A stretch of DNA of 64,000 nucleotides from Clostridium_X cadaveris (lineage in GTDB: Bacteria; Bacillota; Clostridia; Clostridiales; Clostridiaceae), in the NCBI RefSeq assembly GCF_039521325.1, contig NZ_BAAACD010000045.1; one strand, written 5' to 3'. The notes under the pieces were generated by a model. That model was not told where the DNA came from. It saw only the letters and a program-made list of their open reading frames with translations, and did no database searches. The position numbers and the translations under genes are program-made. Each line of letters begins with the position of its first letter. Position 1 is the stretch's first letter. Shown here piece by piece: positions 18,340 to 26,632 of the stretch.

Positions 18340-19291
18340 TTAATTTAACCCTTGGTGGATCTATTCTTTGTGATATAGCCTCAATTATGCTTTCTCTGCT
18401 GTATCTATTTGATACTCCTAGAGGGCTTAGAAGTATTCTATGACTTAAAACCATAGTTAAATTTTCTTTCACATCATCAGGAATAACATAATTTCTTCCT
18501 CTTATAAGAGCTGTTGCCTGACATATTCTCTGAAGAGCTAGTACCCCTCTAGTGCTTACTCCTAAAGATATATATTTTGAATTTCTGGTATTTTCAGCTA
18601 TTTCCACTATAAATTTCGTTATATCTTTTGATATATTTACCTTTTTAGCTTCATTTTGTAACATTAATATTTCATCTATTGATGCAACTGCTTTTATATC
18701 ATCCAAAGGTACGCGTTCTCTATATACGCTTAGTATTATTTCTTCTGCTTCCTTCGATGGATAACCAATCTTAACTTTTATCATAAATCTATCAAGCTGT
18801 GCTTCAGGAAGTGGAAAAGTTCCTTGATATTCTATAGGATTTTCTGTTGCTAAAACTATAAATGGCGCTTTAAACTTATAAGTATCATTTCCATCAGAGA
18901 TTTGATTCTCTTCCATGACTTCCAATAAGGCCGCTTGAGTCTTAGGAGATGTCCTATTTATTTCATCTGCTAAAACTATATTTGAAAAAATAGGTCCTTT
19001 TTTAAATTCAAATGTCATTTCTTTTTGATTAAATACAGAAATCCCTATTATATCTGAAGGTAATAAATCTGGTGTGAATTGTATTCTTCTATAAGATAAA
19101 TCTAATGATTTAGATAAAGCCTTTACTAAAGTTGTTTTACCAACTCCAGGAACATCATCTATGAGAACATGACCTCCTGCAAGTACAGCTTTTAAAATAT
19201 TATATATTTCTTTCTCTTTGCCAATTATAACACTACTTACATTTTCAACTATTCTATCTACAATAGCCCTTTCTTTAACTAACTGACTCAA
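18326..19291 (-). CDS. MoxR-family AAA+ ATPase
   Basis: The TTG at 19291 is preferred, with GGGGGGAT just upstream; the longer frame to 19321 has no ribosome binding site. The 321-residue protein has Walker A 'GVGKTTLVKA', Walker B 'VLADEINR', sensor 1 'VLATENP' and the family 'PLPEAQLDRF'. MoxR ATPases act as chaperone-like assembly factors, usually with a vWA/DUF58 partner, as here. It is the first gene of a three-gene operon. Confidence 0.92.
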   Translation of the reverse strand: MSQLVKERAIVDRIVENVSSVIIGKEKEIYNILKAVLAGGHVLIDDVPGVGKTTLVKALSKSLDLSYRRIQFTPDLLPSDIIGISVFNQKEMTFEFKKGPIFSNIVLADEINRTSPKTQAALLEVMEENQISDGNDTYKFKAPFIVLATENPIEYQGTFPLPEAQLDRFMIKVKIGYPSKEAEEIILSVYRERVPLDDIKAVASIDEILMLQNEAKKVNISKDITKFIVEIAENTRNSKYISLGVSTRGVLALQRICQATALIRGRNYVIPDDVKENLTMVLSHRILLSPLGVSNRYSRESIIEAISQRIDPPRVKLNEWN

Positions 19292-19347
19292 CTTAATCCC
19301 CCCTAAAACATAAAATTCCACAAGATAATTTTACCATTTTAATACTA

Positions 19348-19389
19348 TAAAAAAAAGAGAACACATATATACATATTAATGTGTTCTCT
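19348..19389 (-). terminator. Terminator after the VanW/G5 gene
   Basis: Eleven-bp stem (19356-19366 with 19379-19389) followed on the minus strand by a run of T (complement of 19348-19356). It lies between the VanW gene and the MoxR operon. Confidence 0.8.
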
Positions 19390-19404
19390 AAGGTATATGA
19401 TTTT

Positions 19405-20850
19405 TTATTCTCCTGTATTACCATTATCTGCTGGTGGTGTTTCTGGTTGTTCTGGTGGAGCTTGCACCTTTTTTGTTCCAACCTTCACAACCCCATCTAC
19501 CTTTTGATAAGTATCATTAGATATTTGTTCTGTTTTTACAAGAGTTCCATTTTCATAAGTATGCAGATAAGTCTTTACTCTATAACCTGTAGTAGGAGAC
19601 TTTTCTGTTATAGTTTGGCCCTCTGGTAAATTAGGGTCCTGTATAGTCTGTGTAGTTGGAGTTAATGTTTCATATACTTCGCTTGTAAAATCATAAGTCT
19701 TATTGTTTGATACAGTATCTCCATACACATTAAAGATCAAGTTTCTGTTGCTAATATATCCTTCTATGTATATAGGAAAATCATAGGTGTTTTTAAACTT
19801 ATAATCAGGTCCTCCCCAAGATACTGTGGCATCAAATCCCTTTGGAAGATATCCTACAACTAGTGAATGATTATATCTTTCAACAGATTTTAATCCAGAT
19901 CTTATAATTGCTTGATATAATGTGCTTGATGTCTGGCATATTCCTCCACCAAGTCCGTTTTCAACTTTGTTTCCAACAATAACGCCAGCATCTTGATATC
20001 CTCTTGCTCTGGTTCTTTCTCCAACAACTTCATTGTAACTGAAAGTTTCTCCTGGCATAACAACCGTTCCATTAATAGCTTTAGTTGAAAGTTCTACGTT
20101 TGACGCTCTTCCACTTGCAGAAGATGCAAAATTAGTTGAATAAGTTGACATTTTGCCATTTATTCTTTTGAGACTTTCTCCCTTAATTGAAGGTTCCACA
20201 ACATCTATCTTTGCCTCTAAAGATATTGATTCCCCTAATTCACCATTTATTTTTTCTAAAATCTTGTTTTCTAAATCTTCTTCATCAACTTTATTTCCAG
20301 TAGTGCTGTCTGCAACAGATATTTTCCCACCATTTATTGATATAGTCGCATTTTTAGCTTCTTTATTATTTTCATCAGCTATAGTTTTTATAAATTCTTT
20401 TACATATTCATTATCTGTAGTAAGGTCAAGCTTAATTGTTTCTCCTGAACCATTCTTTATGAATTTATAAGCATCCATTAAACTCTTATCTCTGTGAAGT
20501 TCAAATGCCTTATTTACAGTATCCTCTATATTGTATCTAGCATTAAGTTTTGAGTAATCTAAAACATAAGTTTTGTCATTAGCTTTAACTTCTAACTTCT
20601 TTTCTAAAATTGCCTTGCCATACTTTTCTTCTAATTCTTTCTTAGCTTCCTCTTTAGTCATCCCACCAATGTTAGTAGACTCTACTATAACTTGCGGATA
20701 AATAAGGTTGTCCCATTCAGCCACCTTATTTTTAACATAAATTCTATAAGATACCAAAGCTGCTATAAATAGAATTACTGCTACACTAACAGATATTATA
20801 GTAATTTTCATTTTGCTTTTATTCTTCGATTCCTTGCCATTTTCTTTCAT
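19405..20850 (-). CDS. VanW family protein with peptidoglycan-binding and G5 domains
   Basis: The 481-residue protein has an N-terminal cytoplasmic Lys-rich stretch and one membrane anchor (about residues 15-35). A PG_binding_4-like region follows (about 50-230), then a VanW domain with 'TFSYNEVVGERTRARGYQDAG' and 'GGGICQTSSTLYQA', then a G5 domain ending in '...VVKVGTKK' and a Pro/Glu-rich tail. It is predicted to sit outside the membrane, bound to the cell wall, as in YoaR-like proteins. VanW function is unknown despite its name from vancomycin clusters; no resistance genes are nearby. Confidence 0.9.
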   Translation of the reverse strand: MKENGKESKNKSKMKITIISVSVAVILFIAALVSYRIYVKNKVAEWDNLIYPQVIVESTNIGGMTKEEAKKELEEKYGKAILEKKLEVKANDKTYVLDYSKLNARYNIEDTVNKAFELHRDKSLMDAYKFIKNGSGETIKLDLTTDNEYVKEFIKTIADENNKEAKNATISINGGKISVADSTTGNKVDEEDLENKILEKINGELGESISLEAKIDVVEPSIKGESLKRINGKMSTYSTNFASSASGRASNVELSTKAINGTVVMPGETFSYNEVVGERTRARGYQDAGVIVGNKVENGLGGGICQTSSTLYQAIIRSGLKSVERYNHSLVVGYLPKGFDATVSWGGPDYKFKNTYDFPIYIEGYISNRNLIFNVYGDTVSNNKTYDFTSEVYETLTPTTQTIQDPNLPEGQTITEKSPTTGYRVKTYLHTYENGTLVKTEQISNDTYQKVDGVVKVGTKKVQAPPEQPETPPADNGNTGE

Positions 20851-20993
20851 GTAATTTTCCCCTTCCTCTGCCTCAACTTAAAGCTTTAAGCTGGTAGTTA
20901 ATGTATAGCATAATTTACAATTACTTAAAATCATTTCACTTTATATTATAAATTGAAATACAATTAGTGGGTTACAAAAGTATTAAATGCATT

Positions 20994-21033
20994 AAAAAAA
21001 TCTCTGAACTATTCTAGTATAGAAATTCAGAGA
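20994..21033 (-). terminator. Terminator for the queG-plsC-nth group
   Basis: An 8-bp outer stem (21001-21008 with 21026-21033) encloses a 5-bp inner stem. On the minus strand it is followed by T7, a classical intrinsic terminator. Confidence 0.8.
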
Positions 21034-21084
21034 AATTCTCAATAAACTTTCGTCATTATTGGAAATAAATTCTACCTATATACC

Positions 21085-21120
21085 TAAATAAAGACTCGTA
21101 TCACTACAAGTCTTTATTTA
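21085..21120. other. Extra hairpin upstream of the nth terminator
   Basis: Twelve-bp perfect inverted repeat (21085-21096 with 21109-21120). It lacks a clear U-tract on the minus strand. It may assist termination or protect the 3' end. Confidence 0.5.
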
Positions 21121-21245
21121 AAGTTAATTTTTATTTATTGGTTTACTTTCATATTCGACTAAAGTATTAATTCAATTATTATTATATCACTTGAATATGA
21201 CTTTTAGAAGTATAAAATTCAAAAATTATTAAATATTTTATAATA

Positions 21246-21890
21246 CTATTTAGCTCCTTCAAAATAATCACAATATGAAGCTAGAGCACAATTTTCACAG
21301 TCAGGTTTTCTCGCATAGCAGCATCTTCTTCCATGGAAAATTATGAGATGATGTGCAAGAGACCACTCTTCTTTAGGAATATTATTTTGAAGCTGTTTTT
21401 CTGTATCCTCCACATTCTTAGCATGGGCAAGCCCTATCCTATTAGATACTCTAAACACATGGGTGTCTACTGCAATAGCTGGAACGCCAAAGGCATTGGA
21501 TAAAACAACATTAGCTGTTTTCCTTCCTGCTCCTGCAAGAGAAGTTATGCCTTCCATGGTGTCTGGAACCTGTCCATTAAAGTTTTCCTTTAATTGCTGG
21601 CACATCTTCAAAAGATTTTTGGCCTTATTTCTATAAAGTCCAATTGTCTTTATCTTCTCCTCAAGTTCTTCCTGAGTTAATGTCAAAAATGCATCAGCAT
21701 CAGGATACTCTTTAAATAAGGTTTCAGTAACCGAATTTACTTTTTTGTCCGTAGTTTGAGCAGATAAAGCTGTTGCTACTAAAAGTTGAAAAGCAGTACC
21801 ATAATTAAGTTCACACTTAGCATCAGGATATAACTCTTTTAAAATATTTAAAACACCATTTACCTTTTCTTCACTTGGATTTTTCCTCAT
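21246..21890 (-). CDS. nth: Endonuclease III
   Basis: The 214-residue DNA glycosylase/AP lyase repairs oxidised pyrimidines. It has the helix-hairpin-helix 'LAGAGRKTANVVLSNAFG' with the catalytic Lys, the catalytic Asp in 'AVDTHVFRVSNRIG', and the [4Fe-4S] ligands C-x6-C-x2-C-x5-C in 'CCYARKPDCENCALASYC'. It starts 12 nt after plsC, implying co-transcription. Confidence 0.96.
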   Translation of the reverse strand: MRKNPSEEKVNGVLNILKELYPDAKCELNYGTAFQLLVATALSAQTTDKKVNSVTETLFKEYPDADAFLTLTQEELEEKIKTIGLYRNKAKNLLKMCQQLKENFNGQVPDTMEGITSLAGAGRKTANVVLSNAFGVPAIAVDTHVFRVSNRIGLAHAKNVEDTEKQLQNNIPKEEWSLAHHLIIFHGRRCCYARKPDCENCALASYCDYFEGAK

Positions 21891-21902
21891 ATTTTTACCT
21901 TT

Positions 21903-22607
21903 CTATTTGTATGCTCCTCTGTATTCTTCTGGTAGAAGAGAAGCTATGGATTTCATTATATGTGTAAGTACTCTATCATCATATAAATGTCTGTCTTCAT
22001 CTTTTTCCTTTTCAGGAATAACTACTGGGGAACCTATATTCACTGTTACCTTTGCATGATGGAAATTCTCTGATTTCATGTTCCCCTCTTTGTTTATAGG
22101 AAGAAGCTTTTCACTGCCACTCATACCTATTGGTATTATAGTGGCTTTAGACATTCTAGCAATTAAAACAATTCCCTTTTTTCCTTCTATCATTGAGCCA
22201 ACTCTGCTGCGTGTTCCTTCTGGAAATATAACTATATTTTCTCCGCTTCTTAAAGACTTTATAACTTTTGTTATAGCATCTTTGTCAGCACTATTAGGTT
22301 TTATATTTATAGTTCTGATTACTCTCATTCCTATATTGGTTACGTTATCTCCTGAGAGTTTAACTCCTGCAACAAAGGTTGGATCAAATTTTCTTAGTAC
22401 TTCGTTTAAAACAAGACCATCTGAATTACTTAAATGGTTAGCTGTAAATATTATTGGTCCCTCTATATTTTCTATGTTTTCTAATCCATGGATATCTAAC
22501 TCTGCATACTTATCCATATATCCTTTAATTATTCTTTTGCAAAGCTTATCCCCGTTTTCTTGTGAAAGAACTTTTAAGAAAACAGATAGTATTTGAGCTT
22601 TTTTCAT
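21903..22607 (-). CDS. plsC: 1-acyl-sn-glycerol-3-phosphate acyltransferase
   Basis: The 234-residue membrane-associated acyltransferase has the catalytic NHxSxxD motif ('TANHLSNSDGLV') and the substrate-binding 'IFPEGTRSRVG'. It makes phosphatidic acid from lysophosphatidic acid. The product is close to the usual ~240 residues. It sits between the queG-like gene and nth with short spacers. Confidence 0.9.
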   Translation of the reverse strand: MKKAQILSVFLKVLSQENGDKLCKRIIKGYMDKYAELDIHGLENIENIEGPIIFTANHLSNSDGLVLNEVLRKFDPTFVAGVKLSGDNVTNIGMRVIRTINIKPNSADKDAITKVIKSLRSGENIVIFPEGTRSRVGSMIEGKKGIVLIARMSKATIIPIGMSGSEKLLPINKEGNMKSENFHHAKVTVNIGSPVVIPEKEKDEDRHLYDDRVLTHIMKSIASLLPEEYRGAYK

Positions 22608-22690
22608 TGCTTATCAACCTTTCTAATTATAAACATTTTAGGTTCTCTATAGATATATTATATTGGTAAATATAATATTCTTCAATATAG

Positions 22691-23692
22691 TTATAACTTC
22701 TTCAAGATTTCGTAATATTCCTGTACCTTAGGTGATGTAATTTTTTCCTCGTCTATATCAAATTCCTGCTTTTTTAATATTTTTGCTATTAAAGCGTTCC
22801 TTTGAAGAGTAGCCTTGCCTCTCCATCCGCAAGAAGTAGTCCCATACTTTTCTCTAAAGGTTTTATTGTCCATATAAATAATCTCTTCTATATCAGCTTT
22901 TTTCATATAATCCATAGGCTCAAACTCTTTAATGTAATCAGTAGCTATATTCTCATTATATGGACAACATATCTGACAGTGGTCGCAGCCAAATATTCTT
23001 CCATCCATCTTATTTATAAAAGGTTTTTCTATGACTTTGCTTTGAGTAATATAAGACATACATATATTAGGAATAGTCTTGTTGTAATTTATAGCTGATG
23101 TTGGACAGTTAGATAAACACTTTTTGCACTGACCACAATTTTTAAATTTTAAAAGTTCTTCAACTTCTCTTTTATTATTTTTAAGATCTTCAACTTCTAT
23201 ATCAGTTATTATCTCTCCTAAGAATACGTAAGATCCATATTTTTCTGTAATAAGCATTCCGTTTCTACCTATGAATCCTAATCCGCTCAAATATGCTATA
23301 TATCTCTCCGGAAGAGCGTTGCTATCCACAAAATATTCTGCCTTACCACAAAATTTCTCTTTTATAAAATCACAAATCTTTTTAAGATAACTTTCTACAA
23401 CCTTATGATAATCCATTCCCATTGTATAGTAAGAAAAATATACATCTTCCCTTTGAGAATCTCCTCCATAGTATGGGAATGCAATAGATATTATTGTCTT
23501 TCCATCGCCCATATACAATTTGGGATTTATCCGTTTTTCTATGTCAGGTTCTTCAAATTCATTTTCAATTTTTCTTTCTTTTCTTTCCTTTAGAAAATCT
23601 TCTAATTCATTAAATCTCCTGCAATATGTAAAGCCTACAGCATCTAGCCCTAGGCCTTTAGAATAGTTTACCACTTCATTTTTAAAGGTCAT
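22691..23692 (-). CDS. queG: Epoxyqueuosine reductase-like iron-sulfur protein
   Basis: The 333-residue protein matches the QueG family: 'EYFVDSNALPERYIA' with the proposed catalytic Asp, 'GFIGRNGMLITEKYGSYVFLGEI', and two [4Fe-4S] sites ('CGQCKKCLSNCPTSAI' and 'CDHCQICCPYN'). QueG reduces epoxyqueuosine in tRNA with cobalamin. The protein is shorter than E. coli QueG because it lacks the C-terminal HEAT-repeat tail. No other queuosine gene is nearby, so the exact activity is inferred. Confidence 0.85.
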   Translation of the reverse strand: MTFKNEVVNYSKGLGLDAVGFTYCRRFNELEDFLKERKERKIENEFEEPDIEKRINPKLYMGDGKTIISIAFPYYGGDSQREDVYFSYYTMGMDYHKVVESYLKKICDFIKEKFCGKAEYFVDSNALPERYIAYLSGLGFIGRNGMLITEKYGSYVFLGEIITDIEVEDLKNNKREVEELLKFKNCGQCKKCLSNCPTSAINYNKTIPNICMSYITQSKVIEKPFINKMDGRIFGCDHCQICCPYNENIATDYIKEFEPMDYMKKADIEEIIYMDNKTFREKYGTTSCGWRGKATLQRNALIAKILKKQEFDIDEEKITSPKVQEYYEILKKL

Positions 23693-23797
23693 TTACGCCT
23701 TCCTCTCATAAAATCATATATTTAATCTTATACATTTATCATTAGTTTTTGCTCTAAATCTTTAAAAGGAAACTATTGAATGCATAGAGTTATTTCT

Positions 23798-24409
23798 TTA
23801 TTCTATAAACATCTTTTCTCCTAATATTGCAAAGCTCCTTAATATCACAGATAATTTCATATCCATCTTTTCACCGCTTTTTAGTAGTTCTTCCGCTTCC
23901 TTAGGTGATACCATAAATGCATATATATCTTCATCTTCTTCTAAGAATTTGTTAGTTATTTCTCCTTTGCATGTACAGTATATAAGTGAAGCTGATTCAT
24001 CTGTCATTCCTGGAGACATATACCCTCTCTTTAGACTTAAGTTATGTTTTACACTAACAAGCTCTAAGCCTGTTTCCTCTTTAAGTTCCCTTCCTATAGT
24101 ACTTTCTTCATTTTCATTTGGGTCTATAAGTCCTGCTGGAAGTTCGTATACATATGAATTTATAGGTATTCTAAATTGTCTTATAAGAACTAATTTGCCG
24201 CTTTCCTCATGATATGCAGCTATTACAACTGCATCTAAAGAGTCCTCCTCATCTCCAAAATATTTTTCTCTTAATTTATCATAGCTTTTTCTTGAAGCAA
24301 TAGTCCAATGCTTTTCTCTTCCACCTCTATTTATATAAGTAGCATCAAACAAACTCAGAAATTTTGTTTCAGCTAGAACCTCTAATTTTTTAATTCTATT
24401 TTCTTTCAT
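23798..24409 (-). CDS. NUDIX hydrolase, ADP-ribose pyrophosphatase-like
   Basis: ATG at 24409 is chosen for its GGAAGGTGAG ribosome binding site. The 203-residue protein carries a NUDIX box with the GLIDPNENEESTIGREL...EETGLEL pattern (Gx5Ex7REUxEExGU type), with the usual proline-rich loop 'YELPAGLIDPNE' of ADP-ribose pyrophosphatases. It probably hydrolyses nucleoside diphosphate sugars. It is a single gene between queG and the cys genes. Confidence 0.88.
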   Translation of the reverse strand: MKENRIKKLEVLAETKFLSLFDATYINRGGREKHWTIASRKSYDKLREKYFGDEEDSLDAVVIAAYHEESGKLVLIRQFRIPINSYVYELPAGLIDPNENEESTIGRELKEETGLELVSVKHNLSLKRGYMSPGMTDESASLIYCTCKGEITNKFLEEDEDIYAFMVSPKEAEELLKSGEKMDMKLSVILRSFAILGEKMFIE

Positions 24410-24568
24410 TAAGCTCACCTTCCTATCATAAACCTTCATATCTTCATTATTCTATTATATCACGTCAGTATCATATATGAGTATTTTTGTATTATAGTTA
24501 CCTATTGTAACATCCTATCTCTTTTTATGTAAGTGATAGCAATATACACTCCTTACATAAAGACTTAT

Positions 24569-24604
24569 AACCTTCAGGTGAAGTTAATACTCCACCTGAA
24601 GGTT
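24569..24604 (-). terminator. Terminator after cysE
   Basis: Twelve-bp perfect inverted repeat (24569-24580 with 24593-24604) about 50 nt past the cysE stop codon. The U-tract is weak. Confidence 0.65.
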
Positions 24605-24651
24605 AAATTCAGTTTATAATAGTTAGTATATGCAATGTATTTAGCCCATTA

Positions 24652-25233
24652 TCATATAACCATATTATTATATATTACCTTTTTTCTGCCTTTATAATCC
24701 TCTATCTCTATTATGTCACATTGTTTTTTTAGAATATTTCTAGCTGGTATACCGACAGCTGTTGCATAATCAGGAACAGGTTTTAATACTACAGAGTTTG
24801 CTCCAACCTTTGAACCTTTTCCAATAGTTATTGGTCCCAAAATCTTTGCCCCAGCCCCTATTATCACTTCATCTTTTACAGTAGGATGTCTCTTTCCAGT
24901 ATCCTTTCCTGTGCCTCCTAAAGTTGATCCATGATACATTGTCACGTTATCACCAATTTCAGCAGTTTCACCTATGACAACTCCCATTCCATGATCTATA
25001 AATAATCCTTTTCCTATGACAGCCCCCGGGTGTATTTCTATACCTGTAAAAAACCTCCCTATTTGAGATAAAAGTCTAGCTATAAATTTTAGGTTTAGTT
25101 TATAAAACACATGAGCTATTCTATATATAATAAGAGCATGTATTGTTGGATATAGCAGGAGAACTTCTAAAAAATTTCTAGCTGCTGGATCCTTTTTTAG
25201 TACATTTTTTATATCATATATTAGCATTTTCAT
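24652..25233 (-). CDS. cysE: Serine O-acetyltransferase
   Basis: ATG at 25233 is directly preceded by GGAGGAGAGG; a GTG at 25248 overlaps that site and is less likely. The 193-residue left-handed beta-helix enzyme has hexapeptide repeats ('IGKGLFIDHGMGVVIGETAEIGDNVTMYHGSTLGGTGKD') including the His and Asp of the active site. It is a short-form CysE, which lacks the long N-terminal domain of E. coli CysE. It makes O-acetylserine for the neighbouring CysK, and both are under the Cys T-box. Confidence 0.95.
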   Translation of the reverse strand: MKMLIYDIKNVLKKDPAARNFLEVLLLYPTIHALIIYRIAHVFYKLNLKFIARLLSQIGRFFTGIEIHPGAVIGKGLFIDHGMGVVIGETAEIGDNVTMYHGSTLGGTGKDTGKRHPTVKDEVIIGAGAKILGPITIGKGSKVGANSVVLKPVPDYATAVGIPARNILKKQCDIIEIEDYKGRKKVIYNNMVI

Positions 25234-25262
25234 TTCCTCTCCTCCCACTTATTTCATTTATT

Positions 25263-26168
25263 TTAATCGTAAAGTCCTGTAGATAAATATTTTTCTCCTC
25301 CATCTGGAGCTACTGTAACAATAGTTTTTCCTTCTCCTAATACTTTTGCAAGTTCTATAGCAGCAGACACATTAGCTCCTGCAGAAATACCAATTAACAT
25401 TCCATTTTCCCTTGCTGTATTTCTTGCTGCTTCTATTGCCTCATCATCCTTAACTCTAAAAACATCATCAACAAATTCCTCATTATAAATGTCTGGTATG
25501 AATCCTGCTCCTATACCTTGTATCTTATGTGGTCCTGGCATTTCTCCATTTAATACAGATGAACTATAAGGTTCAACTCCATATACTTTTACACCTTCCT
25601 TATTTTCTTTAAGGTATTTTCCTACGCCTATTAATGTTCCTCCAGTACCAACTCCCGCTACAAAAGCATCAATCTCTGGTAAATCTTTCAATATCTCTTC
25701 TCCAGTAGTTTCATAATGCTTTTGTGGATTAGCCTCATTAGCAAACTGATTTGGCATAAAAAAGTTATCATTTTCTTCTACCAATTGCTTGGCCTTTTCT
25801 ATTGCACCTTTCATACCTTGCTTTCCTGGTGTAAGAATAAGTTCTGCACCATAAGCCTTTATCATATTTCTTCTTTCTAAACTCATAGTATCTGGCATAA
25901 TTATTATTACTCTATATCCCTTAAGTCTCCCTATCATAGCTAATCCTATACCTGTGTTTCCACTAGTAGGTTCTACAATAACTGATCCATTTTTAAGCCT
26001 ACCATCAGCTTCTGCCTTTTCAATCATTCCCAAGGCAGCTCTGTCTTTTATACTTCCTGCTGGATTGAAGTTTTCTAGTTTGATATAGACCTTTGCCATT
26101 CCTTCTTCTGTTTTTAATTGCAATAAAGGTGTATTGCCTATCATGTTTAAAACTGATTTATATATCAT
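25263..26168 (-). CDS. cysK: Cysteine synthase (O-acetylserine sulfhydrylase)
   Basis: ATG at 26168 follows AAGGAGGGA. The 301-residue PLP enzyme has the Schiff-base Lys in 'NFNPAGSIKDRAA', the substrate loop 'EPTSGNTGIGLA' and the phosphate-binding 'GVGTGGTLIGVG'. It converts O-acetylserine and sulfide to cysteine. It is the first gene after the cysteine-specific T-box, with cysE 29 nt downstream. Confidence 0.96.
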   Translation of the reverse strand: MIYKSVLNMIGNTPLLQLKTEEGMAKVYIKLENFNPAGSIKDRAALGMIEKAEADGRLKNGSVIVEPTSGNTGIGLAMIGRLKGYRVIIIMPDTMSLERRNMIKAYGAELILTPGKQGMKGAIEKAKQLVEENDNFFMPNQFANEANPQKHYETTGEEILKDLPEIDAFVAGVGTGGTLIGVGKYLKENKEGVKVYGVEPYSSSVLNGEMPGPHKIQGIGAGFIPDIYNEEFVDDVFRVKDDEAIEAARNTARENGMLIGISAGANVSAAIELAKVLGEGKTIVTVAPDGGEKYLSTGLYD

Positions 26169-26233
26169 ATAAATCCCTCCTTGAAATTTGATTTTTAATA
26201 TCAATTGTATTAAATGTCCTAAATTTAGATACA

Positions 26234-26519
26234 AAAAAAACTCCGTCTCTTTTCATAATTAGAGACGAAGATTATGTACTCCGCGGTTCCACCCTATTTG
26301 GATATAAAATCCCACTTAAATTCTGACACTATCATGTCATATGGCTGTAACGGGCCAATCCGGAGAAGCCTACTGAAAATTTCGGCTTTCTACTCAAAAG
26401 GGCACTTCAAATAAATTCTAGATAGAAGGCTTTCACCATCCCTTCCTCTCTGTTATCTTCCTTTATCCTACTTTCCTTTGTCATAGTATTTCCTAGTGTT
26501 TTACTCTGAATTAGTTCAT
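26234..26519 (-). ncRNA. T-box leader for cysK-cysE, specifier TGC (Cys)
   Basis: On the minus strand the canonical T-box sequence 'AGGGTGGAACCGCGG' is followed by a terminator (CGTCTC...GAGACG then T8). Upstream in the Stem I region the triplet TGC at 26402-26404 sits in a GAAG-TGC-CC context fitting the specifier loop and matching cysteine. Uncharged tRNA-Cys should favour antitermination and expression of cysteine synthesis. Confidence 0.92.
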
Positions 26520-26525
26520 AGTTAT

Positions 26526-26553
26526 ATTATATTCGAAATATTTAATTTGTAAA
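26526..26553 (-). promoter_or_regulatory. Promoter of the cysK T-box transcript
   Basis: Minus-strand -35 TTTACA (26548-26553) and -10 TATAAT (26526-26531) have 16-nt spacing. Position fits a start near the 5' end of the T-box. Confidence 0.7.
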
Positions 26554-26594
26554 CTACTTTTTACAAAAAAGTTTTTTTTATTGAATCTTCGTAT

Positions 26595-26623
26595 AAAAAA
26601 GGCGTGAATTTCACACCTTTTTT
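26595..26623 (-). terminator. Terminator after asnB
   Basis: A 7-bp stem (26601-26607 with 26611-26617) is flanked by A6 and T6. One pair is G-U on the minus strand but C-A on the plus strand, so the hairpin is favourable only in the asnB direction. Confidence 0.8.
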
Positions 26624-26632
26624 AGAAAAGAC

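Larger units (their letters stand above)
20851..21245. other. Intergenic region with two hairpins
   Basis: No gene is seen in these 395 bases. They hold the nth terminator (20994-21033), a second hairpin (21085-21120), and the upstream region of the VanW gene. Confidence 0.6.

Noticed and set aside
19405..20850. VanW gene as a vancomycin-resistance locus
   Set aside because: No vanA/H/X/R/S genes nearby; the domain is common in envelope proteins of Clostridia with no resistance link.
22078..22596. 172-codon plus-strand frame opposite plsC
   Set aside because: No ribosome binding site or recognisable protein; it mirrors a well-supported plsC gene.
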